Shown: positions 21,053 through 33,110 of the stretch, in pieces | How positions within the stretch are numbered: position 1 is the first letter of the stretch | Layout: each line of letters starts with the position of its first letter | Origin: Pseudorasbora parva | Taxonomy: Eukaryota > Chordata > Actinopteri > Cypriniformes > Gobionidae | Reading direction: 5' to 3' | DNA length: 64,000 nt | Assembly (NCBI RefSeq): GCF_024679245.1 | Contig: NC_090185.1 | Span: 1,743,964-1,807,963 of the forward strand | Program-made: the position numbers and the translations under genes | The notes under the pieces: generated by a model | What the model was told of the DNA's origin: nothing | Databases searched by the model: none | What the model saw: the letters and a program-made list of their open reading frames with translations, nothing else

Positions 21053-21148
21053 AGGGTATCTCACTTATGATAAAGAAGAAGTCACACTGCCAGCCATATC
21101 AACATGTGCTTAATGTTTTATTGTTGTCTTTGTTGATTTTGCAGGTAA
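21053..21148 (+). repeat. Direct repeat, left copy (95 bp)
   Basis: From TATCTCACTTATGATAAAG to TGTTGATTTTGCAG this is almost identical to 21741-21835. The copies are 688 bp apart and lie just upstream of the gag of the Ty3/Gypsy element, so they may belong to its 5' LTR region. Confidence 0.8.
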
Positions 21149-21254
21149 GATGAGTGATGGGACATCGCGACTGTTTTATAATGTTAGATGTTAGTTGATT
21201 TGTTTGTTGGGTGTTTTCGTTTTGTTAATCGGCAAAAATAACCGTATCGGCGCA

Positions 21255-21350
21255 CCCGCGGCTGGAATGCGGCCTAGTCGGCCGCGCGGGCAGATGCCGT
21301 GCGAGAGATCGCCGCGGCTGGAATGCGGCCTACTCGGCAGCGCGGTAGAT
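21255..21350 (+). repeat. GC-rich tandem repeat, two units
   Basis: The unit CGCGGCTGGAATGCGGCCTA occurs at 21258 and 21313, each followed by TCGGC and GCGCGG. It is markedly more GC-rich than the surrounding sequence. Confidence 0.7.
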
Positions 21351-21740
21351 CGTGATTTCAGCACAAATTAACAATTTAACGAACGCAGAGTTGTCTTTTA
21401 AAGATAGTTCAGCAACATTTGATCATTTATTTGTTTGTTTTATTACATTCAGTCATTGTGGGCAAATATATTGTTGTTGAGAGAGTTTGTAGACATTGAT
21501 TCAGAGTTATATGGCCTAATGTTATTTAAAGAACAGAGCTTACAATCACATACAATTAAATATAAGTAATGCAAATTGCTTGTAGACAGTTTGTGTAATT
21601 GAGCATTAGCATTTAACTACTGAAAGATCAGTGTAAGCTAGTTGGTGGAATACAAATGTTATTATTTCTTGATATATTGTGTATCTGAGTAATGTACGTT
21701 ATACCAGCATAATGTGTATATATGTGAGTTGATTGAACAG

Positions 21741-21835
21741 TATCTCACTTATGATAAAGAAGAAGTCACACTGCCAGCCATATCAACATGTGCTTAATGT
21801 TTATTGTCTTCTTTGTTGATTTTGCAGATATTGCA
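21741..21835 (+). repeat. Direct repeat, right copy (95 bp)
   Basis: The second copy of 21053-21148, with a two-base shorter T-rich part and a change before the terminal TTTGTTGATTTTGCAG. Confidence 0.8.
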
Positions 21836-22042
21836 GTGTGACAGAAATAAAAAAATCTATATGTGCCACCAGAAAACACCGCCTCTTCTGTGTGTGCAAC
21901 ATAATCATGGCGAGCCAGCCAGGAGGACTGCTGATTGGATGTGAGAGAGACAGCTCCTCCTAGAGACGAACCTAGAAATAAAAGAAGATTCATCAATATA
22001 GAGAATAAAGTACATTATAGAGACTGAACGAACCAAGAAAGA

Positions 22043-23515
22043 ATGGAACAACTTCAAGACTGTGTTAGCTCCAAGTTTCTGACGCTAGAGAAGCCTGAAC
22101 TGATAAAAGTCTGCCTCCATCTAAAGTGCAGCGAGCCGGCAGGTGAAGGGTTTCCAGGCCAAACAAGGCGAGTGCTGATAAGGCTGGCGGAGGAAACGTT
22201 GGATGAAATTTAGGAAAGTTTAAGAGAGGATGAGTATGCAGAATACCTTAATGAACTTCTGTGTTTCATCGAGTCCTTTAAGAAACCAGCTGAGCTCCAA
22301 GCATCACCAGTAACCCTTTCTGAGATCGAGAAGCTAAGAAAAGAGTATGCAGAACTAGAACAAACACATGCAAATGCTCGCCGCGCATTAGAGGAACAGA
22401 TCGGGCTACTAGAAGAAAAACGTCAGGGAGGAAAAGCTGAAACAAAGATGAAAGAGCAAGCCACACGTCACGATTCGATTCCTGAAGTTACTCTGAGGAG
22501 AGAATTCCGAGTCTTTGGACAGATTGGAGAGGCTGGTCAAAAGGAAAAACTTTCATACACTAGCCTCAACAACCAGATCGAATCAGGAGTGAGAAAGGGG
22601 TATGCAGAGGCAGAAATCATTGAAGCAGTTATCAGAGCAGTGAGTCCTGGCCTTCCTCTCAGGGAACTCCTTGAAATAAAGCGAGATCTCACACTTTCCA
22701 CATTAAAGACCATCCTCAGAGGACATTATAAAATAGATTCTTCATCAGATCTACTGCACAGGCTCATGAACATCTCACAAGAACCCAAGGAGTCTGCTCA
22801 AAGTTTTCTGTTCCGAGCCATCGAACTGAGGGAGAAATTACTGTGGATATCTGGAGATGAGCAGGATGGAGAACAGTTCAGCCCTGAGCTCATTCAACGA
22901 AAGTTCCTTCGCTCCGTGGAGACAGGCCTTCTGAATGATGCAGTTAAGTTCCAAGTCAAACCATACCTCAGTGATACTAAAGTGGCAGATGAAGTGCTGA
23001 TTGAGAAAATTGGTGAAGCCGCTAATCTGGAATTCGAGAGACAAACAAAGTTAAAGAAAGCAGCGACTCCAAAGCCTCTCAGACTAAGTGAAGTTCAAGC
23101 AGTAGAACACGTCTGTGGCACTGAGCGACATCTGAGCAGTGAGACTCACAGCCAGAGGAAAGAGACATTGATGAAAGACATCACTGGTAAAGAAAAGAAG
23201 AAACCGGTACAAAGCATAGAGACAGACAACGACACTACCAAAGCGATAGAAGACCTCAGAGCAAACGTCATGGAAATGACCAAAGTGTTCAGAGAGACAA
23301 TGGAAGCGACCAGATCACAGTTTCATCCACCCGTGACTCCACTACGAACTGAAAGGAGGCCCAAAGGCTGCCGTTCATGCCAGGAGGCCCAAAGAGGTGA
23401 AGCGTGCAGGCACTGTTATCGCTGCGGACAAGATGGACATCTGTCACGAGGCTGTCGACAACAGAGGCCGGCATCGGGAAACGGGAGGGGACTGCTGAAC
23501 TGGACCCCCCAGTAG
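22043..23515 (+). pseudogene. Ty3/Gypsy Gag, one in-frame stop
   Basis: The ATG at 22043 starts a 490-codon frame interrupted by a single TAG at 22211-22213 (codon 57); the rest is open to the stop at 23513. Residues about 100-140 form a Glu/Lys-rich coiled-coil stretch and the middle matches the capsid-like part of retrotransposon Gag proteins (for example 'SAQSFLFRAIELREKLL'). Near the C-terminus is the zinc knuckle [14 protein letters not shown] (CX2CX4HX4C), preceded by a Cys-rich segment. Gag would form the particle and bind RNA. Its end overlaps pol by about 110 bp in the -1 frame. Confidence 0.8.
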
Positions 23516-26019
23516 TCCATTCTGTCGTTGGGTCCCAAGCGAGCTCAGAAGTGCTACAGACATCCAGAACTGTCCGAAGCAAGCAAGGGAGTAAAGAAAA
23601 TAACACCCAACCCATTATTCCCACAGATGAGACCACTTCTGTTGACAAGTCACTGTCCCAAACCCCGCCTGGACTCTTGAACGTCATTGGAAAAAGGTGC
23701 CTGGTCCACTGTCAGCTCAATGATGTCACAGTTGAAGCCTTATGGGACACAGGAGCACAAGCCAGTATTATCAATGCGGACTGGAGAACACGACACTTAC
23801 CACATACCACCGTCAGACCGATTGAGGAGCTCCTGGGGCCAGGAACATTGACTGGATTGGCTGCCAATCACACAGAGATCCCTTTTGATGGCTGGGTGGA
23901 AGTGAGTTTCCGATTGAGTGATGATACAGACACAGAAGGGACCCTGCAAGTACCAATGCTCGTGGCAAGTGATGCTAGTGTGGCTGTAAACCCTATCATC
24001 GGTTATAATATTATCGAAGAGATAATTGCCAGGTGGGAAGAACAGAAACCAGGATACAGTACTGTCTGTAGGGTAAGCAAAGCTTTCTCTATATCAATAA
24101 ATAAGGCAAGATCAATGCTTAAACTGTTGAAGACTGTGAATTCAAATGTGACTGTTGGAATAGTGCGAATGGGTAGACAAAAGATCCACCTCAATGCAGG
24201 CCAAATAACCACTGTCTATGCACAAGCACAGCTTGCAGGGCAATTCGCAGAACAAAGCTTGTTATTCGCTCCAAGTGAACCATCTCCACTACCTGAGGGT
24301 TTGGTAATGCAGGAAGGCGTAGTCAAAGCCAGTACAGGGAAGACAGCGAAAGTGCCAATTGCCATTGCTAATACAGCCAAGCACCCAGTCACACTTATGC
24401 CACGACTCATACTAGGCCATCTGGAAGTGATAAAGACCACATACCCAGTAACAACAGACTCTTTCCAAAGAAATGAGACTCAGATGGAGCAGGTGATAGA
24501 ACAGCCAACATCCACGGTGCAGACATGTGGGGTGAGTCTTAACCCACAGCAATCACAGAGACCAAGTCATTGGGATCCCCCAATCAAACTTGAACACTTA
24601 ACAGAGTCACAGCAACAGATCGTACGACAACTGTTAAAGGAAGAGTGCAATGCTTTTGCCTTTGATGATAATGACGTAGGTTGCATCCCCTCACTTAACA
24701 TGCGTATCACACTCCATGACAAAACACCAGTTCAAAAGACTTATATCTCTGTGCCCAAGCCACTTTTACAGGAGGTGAAAGACTACCTGCAAGATCTGCT
24801 GAACCGAGGGTGGATAAGCAAGTCAAGATCTCCTTACTCCTCGCCAGTGGTATGTGTGAGGAAAAAGGATGGGAGCCTGAGACTTTGCTGTGACTATCGT
24901 GAGTTAAATCGTAAGTCTGTACCAGACAGGCACCCCATTCCCAGGATCCAGGATATGCTGGACTCCCTGAGCGGCAGTTCTTGGTTTTCGGTCTTGGACC
25001 AAGGGAAGGCCTATCACCAAGGATTCCTTGATGCAGACAGCCAACCCCTAACAGCCTTTATAACACCCTGGGGACTGTTTCAGTGGAACAGGATCCCATT
25101 TGGCCTTAGCTCAGCTCCTGCCGAGTTCCAGAGGAACATGGAAGCTTGTCTGGAGGATCTGCGAGACGTTATCTGTCAGCCTTACCTGGACGATAATCTT
25201 GTTCATAGTTCCTCTTTTGATGATCATGTGAATCATGTTCGCACAGTCCTCAAGAGATACCAGAAACATGGCGTCAAACTCAGCCCACACAAGTGTGAAC
25301 TGTTCCAGAGGAAATTGCGTTTCTTGGGCCGTATTGTGTCTAAGGATGGATATTCCATGGACCCAGCGGAAATAGCCCCAGTACAGGCCCTGAAGCTCAG
25401 GAAACCAGCTACAGTAGGAGATCTGAGGAAAATTATGGGATTCTTTTCCTACTATCGAACATATATACTCAATTTCTCTCGCTTGGCAAGATCTCTCTAT
25501 CAGCTTATAGCTGCACCACCACAAAGCACATCACCGGCCGAGCCTAAGAAAAAGAGAAAAAGAGTGAGTACAAAGTCCAGAGGGCAGCTATCCCCCAACA
25601 CACCTATAACGTGGGCACAGACACATCAAGATGCCTTGAACACACTGCTTGATCACTTAACAGAGCCACCAATTCTTGCTTATCCTGACCTGACTCTACC
25701 ATTTGTCCTCCATTGTGATGCGTCACAGGATGGTCTGGGGGCAGTCCTTTATCAAAAACAGAAAGGAAAGATGTCAGTGATTGCATATGGGTCGAGGACA
25801 CTCACACTACCTGAGAAGAACTACCACATGCATTCAGGAAAACTAGAATTCCTTGCTCTCAAGTGGGCCATTTGTGAACGCTTTAGGGATTATTTGTTCC
25901 ATGCTCCACACTTCGAAGTGTACACAGACAATAATCCCTTAACGTACAGTCCTTTATCAAAAACAGAAAGGAAAGATGTCAGTGATTGCATATGGGTCGA
26001 GGACACTCACACTACCTGA
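23404..26019 (+). pseudogene. Ty3/Gypsy Pol, protease to RNase H, cut by a duplication
   Basis: The frame is -1 relative to gag, so translation would need a -1 shift in the overlap; no textbook slippery site stands out. Protease: Leu-Trp-Asp-Thr-Gly-Ala-Gln-Ala-Ser near residue 115. Reverse transcriptase: [16 protein letters not shown], and Tyr-Leu-Asp-Asp as the catalytic box. RNase H begins with Leu-His-Cys-Asp-Ala-Ser and continues to Tyr-Thr-Asp-Asn-Asn-Pro-Leu-Thr-Tyr. Immediately after that, at 25947, a 205-bp exact repeat of upstream sequence shifts the frame and ends it. Confidence 0.8.
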
Positions 26020-26151
26020 GAAGAACTACCACATGCATTCAGGAAAACTAGAATTCCTTGCTCTCAAGTGGGCCATTTGTGAACGCTTTAGGGATTATTT
26101 GTTCCATGCTCCACACTTCGAAGTGTACACAGACAATAATCCCTTAACGTA
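25742..26151 (+). repeat. Exact 205-bp tandem duplication inside RNase H
   Basis: CAGTCCTTTATCAAAAACAG starts at 25742 and again at 25947, and I saw no difference between the two 205-bp copies. The length is not a multiple of three, so it disrupts pol. The identity means it happened recently or is an assembly artefact. Confidence 0.85.
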
Positions 26152-27636
26152 CATTTTGACAACAGCCAAACTCAATGCAACAGGGCATCGTTGGGTTGCA
26201 GAGCTGGCCGATTTCAATTTTACCATTAAATATCGCCCAGGGAGATGCAATGCAGATGCAGACGGCTTGTCGAGGATGCCGCTAGACATTGACCAGTACA
26301 TGAAACTCTGCACAGAAGAGATCAATCAGGATGTCATAAGTGCTACAGTACAGGGTGTGATTTTACCGTTCAAGGATGCTCCTCTTTGGACAAGTGGAAT
26401 TGATTTAAAAGCTGTACACCTGGTGGAAGATGAAATCTCACTGCCCAGTAATCTGTGTCTTTCGCAGGAGCAGATCAAACAATCTCAAGAGAGAGACCCT
26501 GTTATCAGCCGTGTCCGAGAGTACAAAAAGAATAACAGTCATCCTTTTGGTAGTACCCTAAAAAAGGAACCTCAGGATGTCAGACCCCTGTTGAAACAGT
26601 GGACACGACTGCACTTGAGCGATGACGGAGTCCTGTACAGAAAATCAGGAAAGAGAAACCAACTTATTCTACCGAGAGAACATCATCAAACGGTTTACAG
26701 AGAGTTGCATCAGGAGATGGGGCATCTCGGAAGTGAGAGGACTCTAAGTTTAATACGTGAGAGATTCTATTGGCCCCATATGCAAAGAGAGGTGGAGCAC
26801 TTCGTGACACGTGAATGCGAGTGCCTGAAAAGAAAAAAACCTAATAAGACTACTAAAGCCCCATTGGTTACAATTCAAACTACATACCCGTTCCAACTTG
26901 TGTCCATTGACTTCCTTCACCTTGAGAAGTGCAAAAATGGTTACGAGTACATACTTGTTGTGATGGACCATTTCACACGGTTTGCTCAGGCTTACGCCAC
27001 ACGAAATAAGTCAGCAAAAACTGTGGTGCAACATGTCTTTGGTGATTTTGCCCTCAAGTTTGGCTTCCCTGAGAAAATCCATCACGACATGGGAAGAGAA
27101 TTTGAAAACCATCTGATGGATCAGTTGCAGAAGGTTTGTGGTGTGCGTGGGTCTCACACAACCCCCTATCACCCAATGGGCAACGGACAAGTTGAAAGGT
27201 TCAACAGGACGCTCTTGTCCATGCTCAGGACACTGAGTGATAATAAAAAGGCTGACTAGAAGAATTCGCTGTCCAAAGTGATCCATGCATACAACTGCAC
27301 CCGCTCTGAAGCGACTAGATTCTCTCCGTATTACCTGCTATTCGGACGTTCACCCCGGCTTCCCATCGATCTCATGTTCAACCTGCAGGCGAAAGAGAAA
27401 CAGCAGAGTTATGTGGATTATGTGGCAAACTGGCAAACACGGATACAGGAAGCCTATGAAATTGCATCAAAGACTGCTGAGAAAGAGGCCTTGAGAGGAA
27501 AAAAATACTACGACAAGAAAGTCCATGGTGTTGAGCTTTGGCCTGGCAACAGAGTCCTACTCAGGAACCTAAGTGAAAGAGGGGGGCCGGGTAAACTGCG
27601 CTCACACTGGGAAGATTGTGTGTATACTGTGATAAG
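25976..27636 (+). pseudogene. Ty3/Gypsy Pol, RNase H end and integrase, one nonsense codon
   Basis: This frame picks up RNase H in the second duplicate and runs through integrase. The zinc-binding part has Tyr-Arg-Glu-Leu-His and Met-Gly-His-Leu, followed by Cys-Glu-Cys. The catalytic core has Asp in Ser-Ile-Asp-Phe-Leu, Asp in His-His-Asp-Met-Gly and Glu in Gly-Gln-Val-Glu-Arg-Phe-Asn. A TAG at 27257-27259 follows Lys-Lys-Ala-Asp; the same frame continues with the normal C-terminal domain (Pro-Tyr-Tyr-Leu-Leu-Phe-Gly-Arg) until the hAT insertion at 27637. Integrase would insert the cDNA into the genome. Confidence 0.8.
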
Positions 27637-28807
27637 CAGTGTTGGGAGTAACGCATTACAAAAGTAATACATTACAGTAACTTATTACTTTTTGATGTAA
27701 CGCAGTAGTGTAAGGCATTACTAATGAATTTTCAGTAATATTTTACTCGGTACATTTATGACAGAATAAGACAGAATTTTTATAGTAATAAAGTAATTTA
27801 GTTCAGTTAGAGAAGAGGCCGTTCAAATAAAAACTGGTGTCTGCTATGAGCATGATCCGCAGCAGGACTCAGATCTTGAGCTGACAGATGATCGCGGAAG
27901 ATTTGGTTTCAATGTGAAATGTAAAAGCGCCTAATAAAGGGAGTTTGTCATTGTGTTGTGTTTTTCATTAAGAATAATAGGATAGAATTATAGAAAAATA
28001 GAATCATTTTAAACCGAAACTAAAATCTGCTTGGCCGCAGAGAGCACGCATTTACTAACGAGCTGTCATTCACGGTGTGCGCGCCGCGCACTGGCGCGTT
28101 TTCAGTTCATATGGAAGCTTAACTTTCATAAGAATTCATTGAAAGCACTCGCCTTGCATGCGCTCCCGTTAATAATGCGCATGTTCCTGTTATTACCGGT
28201 GTTGTCACATCACACTTTGATTAACCGATGGGAAAATGTCCCCACCGTCACATCTCTATGTACATTCGCGAGATGGATGCGCATTGCTTAGAGTTTATCA
28301 CAGATAAGGAGAAGAACGTTAGGCTAATAGTCAAATGTAAATGCGGTCAAATGCAACCTTTGTCTAAAACCGAAATTCTATCGATGTCGCTAGAAAAGAA
28401 TAAATGCGCATACACACAGTTCTGTTGTGTCTATGAACAGAAGCTATTCACAGATATTGCAAGATAATCACTTTACCTCTACACAGAATTGGATCGTTTG
28501 TGATTCTGTCTGTCATGATTTCTTGCATTGTCTTGAGCCAATTCTCTATTGTTAGCCTGATAACCCAGTCATTATGGTTCATCATATCGCCTTCTACTGG
28601 ATGTAAAATGCTCTCTGCCTACATTTGAGAATGTTAAGAGCTACTTCTGAAGTTATTTTGGTGAAAGTAACTCAAAAGTAATACAGGAGTAATGTAACGC
28701 ATTACAATTCTGAGACAGTAATATTGTAATGTAAAGAATTACTTTTAAATAGCAGTAATAAGTAATCTATAATATATTACAGTTTGGAAGTAACTTGCAC
28801 AACACTG
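27637..28807. mobile_element. Non-autonomous hAT element inserted in Ty3/Gypsy pol
   Basis: The termini CAGTGTTGGGAGTAAC and GTTACTTGCACAACACTG are imperfect inverted repeats starting CAGTGTTG, as in many hAT elements. GTGATAAG is duplicated exactly on both sides (27629-27636, 28808-28815). Removing the insert rejoins the pol frame. No transposase domain was recognised; the open frames at 28031-28467 have no clear similarity. Confidence 0.9.
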
Positions 28808-29455
28808 GTGATAAGTAGGAAAAGCCCTGATGGTCCAGTGTATGAGATCAGACCAGAGAAAGGAGGACAGAGTCGGGTGGTACACCGAAACCTCCTGCTG
28901 CCTTGCGACAGTCTTCCTGTGGAAAAGCCAGACACATGTGAAAGCCAAACACAGAAAAGAAAGCGCATCGCTAAAAGCAGGAAAGAGCCAGAACAACAAC
29001 CCAACCCAGACTCAGACAGTGATTATGATGAAGGGTATGAACTGTGCTGTAAATTCCCACCCCGCTCTGAACAAAATGAAAAGCCCATCCCGCTGAACCC
29101 TGAGGCAGAACCATTTGAACCAGCAATAATCAATGAGGACTTACCAGAATATCTACCTGATTCTGGAGAAGAAGAGAATTCAGACGTCATTGGTGCTGAA
29201 GAGGAGAATGTTCCACAGGAGGAAAGTGTTTCTGAGGATGATGATCGAGATTCTGTGAGTGAACCGGAGGTGCCACAGCCACCAACTTACCCACAAAGAC
29301 AGAGACATCATCCAAAGATGTTGACTTACAATGAACTGGGAGAACCGACAGTGGTACGGAGAAATCTTGTTCTGAAGGAGATCAACTTCCAGCAAGCCTG
29401 TGGTCATAACCTGTGGAGGCCGTGGACTGTTATAAACAACAGAATAGTAAACTAA
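28808..29455 (+). pseudogene. Ty3/Gypsy Pol C-terminal end
   Basis: Reading resumes after the hAT insert with Ser-Arg-Lys-Ser-Pro-Asp-Gly-Pro-Val-Tyr and Val-Val-His-Arg-Asn-Leu-Leu-Leu-Pro-Cys, the usual end of the integrase C-terminal barrel. A long acidic tail (many Glu, Asp and Pro) follows to the stop at 29453. The acidic tail is about 130 residues long, and its role is unknown. Confidence 0.75.
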
Positions 29456-29810
29456 AAAGACAATCAAATATTACAGAAGAAAAAAATAGAAGTAGAGAGA
29501 ATACACACCTGTGACTTGAGACTGTGACCTGTAAAGTAAACAGAAAAAAGAAACAAAAGGTAACAAGACTGGGTGAATAAGTGGCCGATATAAGGAGTTT
29601 GGTTACATGGTAAGACTCATCTAATTAAGATGTAACTGTTTACATATGCTTCCATTGCTGGTAGGAATAATCAGATAAATAGAAAAGTGCAATAGTTAAA
29701 AAAATGTAGCAATAGTGACTGACCCCTTTTTTTTCTAGAAAACAAGCCATGGCAAGCAGGGGAATGACTAATATAATGCACAGAGTTAAAGCCAACTGAA
29801 AAAACGTACC

Positions 29811-29888
29811 TAGTACTAGTGAGTGTTTTAACTAGAACCCTAGTACTAGTGAGTGTTTTAACTAGAACCCTAGTACTAGTGAGTGTTT
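29811..29888 (+). repeat. 30-bp tandem repeat, about 2.6 units
   Basis: TAGTACTAGTGAGTGTTTTA repeats at 29811, 29841 and 29871 with ACTAGAACCC between. Confidence 0.85.
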
Positions 29889-30044
29889 TTAATAAAAATA
29901 AATTTTTATTTTATTTTTTACTGTTTGGTTATTTATTCTGAGTTAGCTTGAGTGTGTGTAGCATTCGATGAGTCATTCGATAGTGTCTGATTACATTTGA
30001 ACGCAAAGTTCGTTAATTCCGCTTAACGGCTATCATCATGAACT

Positions 30045-31316
30045 AGAGTTTAGATTCTCTACCCGAGCCCGAGCCCGAACCTGACCCGAACCGACCCGCG
30101 GGCCGGGTCGGGCTGAGATTTCCCTGCACTATCCTCGGGTCGGGTTGGGCCGGGCCCGTGATCAAGCGTTTTTTTTTTTTAATCATTAGCCTACTTTACT
30201 AGTCTAATTGGGTGGGCAGAAAGCTATGCTATAATCAGAAATTATATGTATATTTAGCAAAGTAAGAACTAATACAACAACTAAGAAACAAATGTGTAGG
30301 CTACAAAGTTGCACAAGTCAGGATTAATGTAAAAATGTGTGTTAAACTCACAGCTCGAGCAGTGATGGAGCGCAGCATTATAAACAGAAACGCTCTGAGT
30401 CAAGAGCTGCTCGCGTCAACACTGCACTTTGCTTAATTAAATATCTTCGAATCGTTTCGTTTAAAAGTGGTCATTTCAAGCTTTCTATACGCATATTTGT
30501 CATGTCTGTGAGGCGAGAAGCTGCTGAGTTTGGGTTTATTTATGAGACGCGCGCTCCAGTTCATGAGCAATGAAAGCAATCACTCCCACGACTTCACCTC
30601 ACGATTATAGTCTGCTATTTGCTCTTTATTTATTAAATCCAGGCAATTGGCCCAAGAAACCTTTTTTTAAAATTAAGATACAATTTAAACAAAACGAAAT
30701 AAATGCTTTCTACAAAACAAAACTTAATATTAAACTAAATATAACCACCAAAATCATTTCTGACCCACTCGCATCTTTTCACTCATCATAATCAGATGAA
30801 ATGTAAAATTAATATTATAATATTTAAACATAAATATGAAGGAAAAACACATTGTTTAATGGCTAGAACAAAGTAAGCTCCAGATAAATGTCTGAGCTGG
30901 GTTTGAGCACACATCAGTTTACCGGTGAGCGGATCATGAGCACGCCTGCGGATTATTGAGCGGAGTCAGCTTTATTTATAGCCTGTAGCGCTTTTACAAT
31001 GATGATTGTTTCAAAGCAGCTTCAAAGTGTTAAACATGAAAATATTGCAACAAAATGTTATTCGGCTGTACAGTCGCTGTGGAGAAAACTGAAAACTAAA
31101 TGTAGTTTTATCATGAGCCTCACCAGTCCGTTTCGCTGCGCTTTGCTCATTACAGGCTCGTTCTCATCAAACGCCCACGTATTGAACAATGGTCGGGTTT
31201 AAATCGGGCTCGGGCTCATAATTACAGTTAATGTGTCGGGCCGGGCCGGGCTCGGACACAACGTGCACGGGCTCGGGTAGGGTCGGGCTTGATTTTTTGA
31301 GCCCGATCTAACCTCT
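30045..31316. mobile_element. TIR element with 10-bp target duplication
   Basis: ATCATGAACT is present on both sides (30035-30044, 31317-31326). The uninterrupted site survives in the paralogous repeat at about 19463. The termini AGAGTTTAGAT and ATCTAACCTCT are inverted with one mismatch, followed by G/C-rich arms built of CCCGAGCC / GGCTCGGG words. A 9-10-bp duplication fits Mutator-like elements better than hAT (8 bp), but no transposase is present to test this. Confidence 0.75.
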
Positions 31317-31326
31317 ATCATGAACT

Positions 31327-33110
31327 TGGCATGACAGTCACTGCATGAAAAGTGGGATTTTCGTTCCCGTAAACGGCCGGAAATCTCCCTGATTTTCGAC
31401 AATTAAATACCTACAAACCGAGGACATGCCTTTCCCCTTGTTTTCAGGAGACAATATTACCATTTGTAGACACTAGATGGTACTCTGAAGCTATACACTC
31501 CATTAAACAAAGAAAAACACTAAGAAATGCATATAAGTTTTTAACCATCCAAGTGAGGACATGTTATTGAGATTTTTTGAGTCACTTTAAATTTGAAGAT
31601 TCGTACTTGAAAACCAATATAAAAAAAAAAAGAATATTATGTTGATTGATAAGGCACTGATACTGGGATTAATTAAAACACTAAATCAACCATTAAATAC
31701 ATATTGTAGTACATTACAGTCCATTGTTGTACAGTTGAATCCTTTTACATTTGCAAAATACAACTTCAGAATTAAAATCTAAAATAATAAAATACTGTTG
31801 GATGATAAGGTTCTGCCATGGCAGTATTGAAACCATGGGAGAGGAAACACCATGCCAGTCATTCACCTGCACCTTAACTATCGTTGTGGCTTAAAATAAT
31901 TCCCATGATGTCTTTTGTTAAAAATCTATAAAAAAGGGTTAAGATGATATCATACTAGTGTACTGATACCATAATTATGAAGTAATGGTATTGATACTTC
32001 CCAAAATTAACATTTAATTTATAAACTAGTTTTATTATTGATTAGTATCTTTATCCATTTTTTGACAACTAATCTATATCAGGGAAAGTTGGGAAGTTGA
32101 AAAGCTAAGCTTGTGAATTAAATACAGGGACAGAGTAATATTGATTTACGTGATTCAAAAATGAACAATGTAAATTGTCCATAATAAACCAGACAGTACA
32201 TTTAAACTGTTTCCGTTCTCACTCCCAAGGCGTCAAAATCCAAAGCATGGTCAAGTGCCTTCCGCGTCACAATGAAGACGCTAAAGGTGCCCCTTGGCGT
32301 AATTTTTCGACGCGCTGGGTGCTCCATTCATTTCAATGAGAAACCTTTGGCTTCATACACAGACACACTGGGTATGGGAACGCAATGCGTATAAATAGAA
32401 CGAGTTTGCAATCTTTTGGAATGTATACGCCAAAATGAGTTTTGACGTGCATATGGTACGCGTTTTTTCGCGTGCATATGATACGTACTTTATGGCGTAT
32501 TATACATATATGAACTTTTTTTTTTCTTTTTTTTTAACACATCACGTGAATAAATTAAACATTTATTTTTGTATTGCCCTTTTTCTATTTCATTTTGGAC
32601 TGACTTTAAAATAGATAATTAATTAAAAACAAATTATTATTTTAAAGATTAAAATGTCTCCTGACACTATTAAAGTCATACTAATTTTGTGCTGTATAAA
32701 GGCATACATATACGTGTTTGATCAAACACTCACCATATAAGTTAATATAAAATTAAGTAAAACTGGTTTAATAAACTACTTTTAAGTGACATTAATCAAG
32801 TAAGCAAAACAAACAACATTTTATCCAAAAAATATTTATTCAGTAGTCATTTTTACAATTAAGTTTTTTAAAACGTCAGTTGAATTTGTCATCAAAGGCT
32901 TGTGTTCTAAATCAAAACTCATTCGTCCACTGATTCATACTATAGTAAAACTATGGTTACTGCTGATTGGCCATATATTGAGCTCTGAATATTGGAGTGG
33001 CCTTTCCAAGATGGATACTTTTGTCTTGTTGATTTTTTATAAGTTGCGTTGCCGTCTTAATTCTGTTTTTCGCTTCCTTGGCGACTATAAGAGTAAGAGT
33101 GATCCTCCAT
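31327..33110. other. Stretch without a recognisable gene
   Basis: AT-rich. The part at 32230-32510, with GTGCATATGGTACGCG and GTGCATATGATACGTA in tandem, looks like a dispersed repeat fragment. No exon was supported. Confidence 0.35.

Larger units (their letters stand above)
21700..29810 (+). mobile_element. Ty3/Gypsy retrotransposon, full gag-pol but inactivated
   Basis: Gag with zinc knuckle, then protease, reverse transcriptase, RNase H and integrase in Ty3/Gypsy order. A matching pair of LTRs could not be found: the direct repeats at 21.05/21.74 kb are both upstream, and nothing similar occurs after 29.5 kb, so the 3' LTR is missing or diverged. Defects are a gag stop, a 205-bp duplication in RNase H, an integrase stop and a hAT insertion. 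Limits are approximate. Confidence 0.8.
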
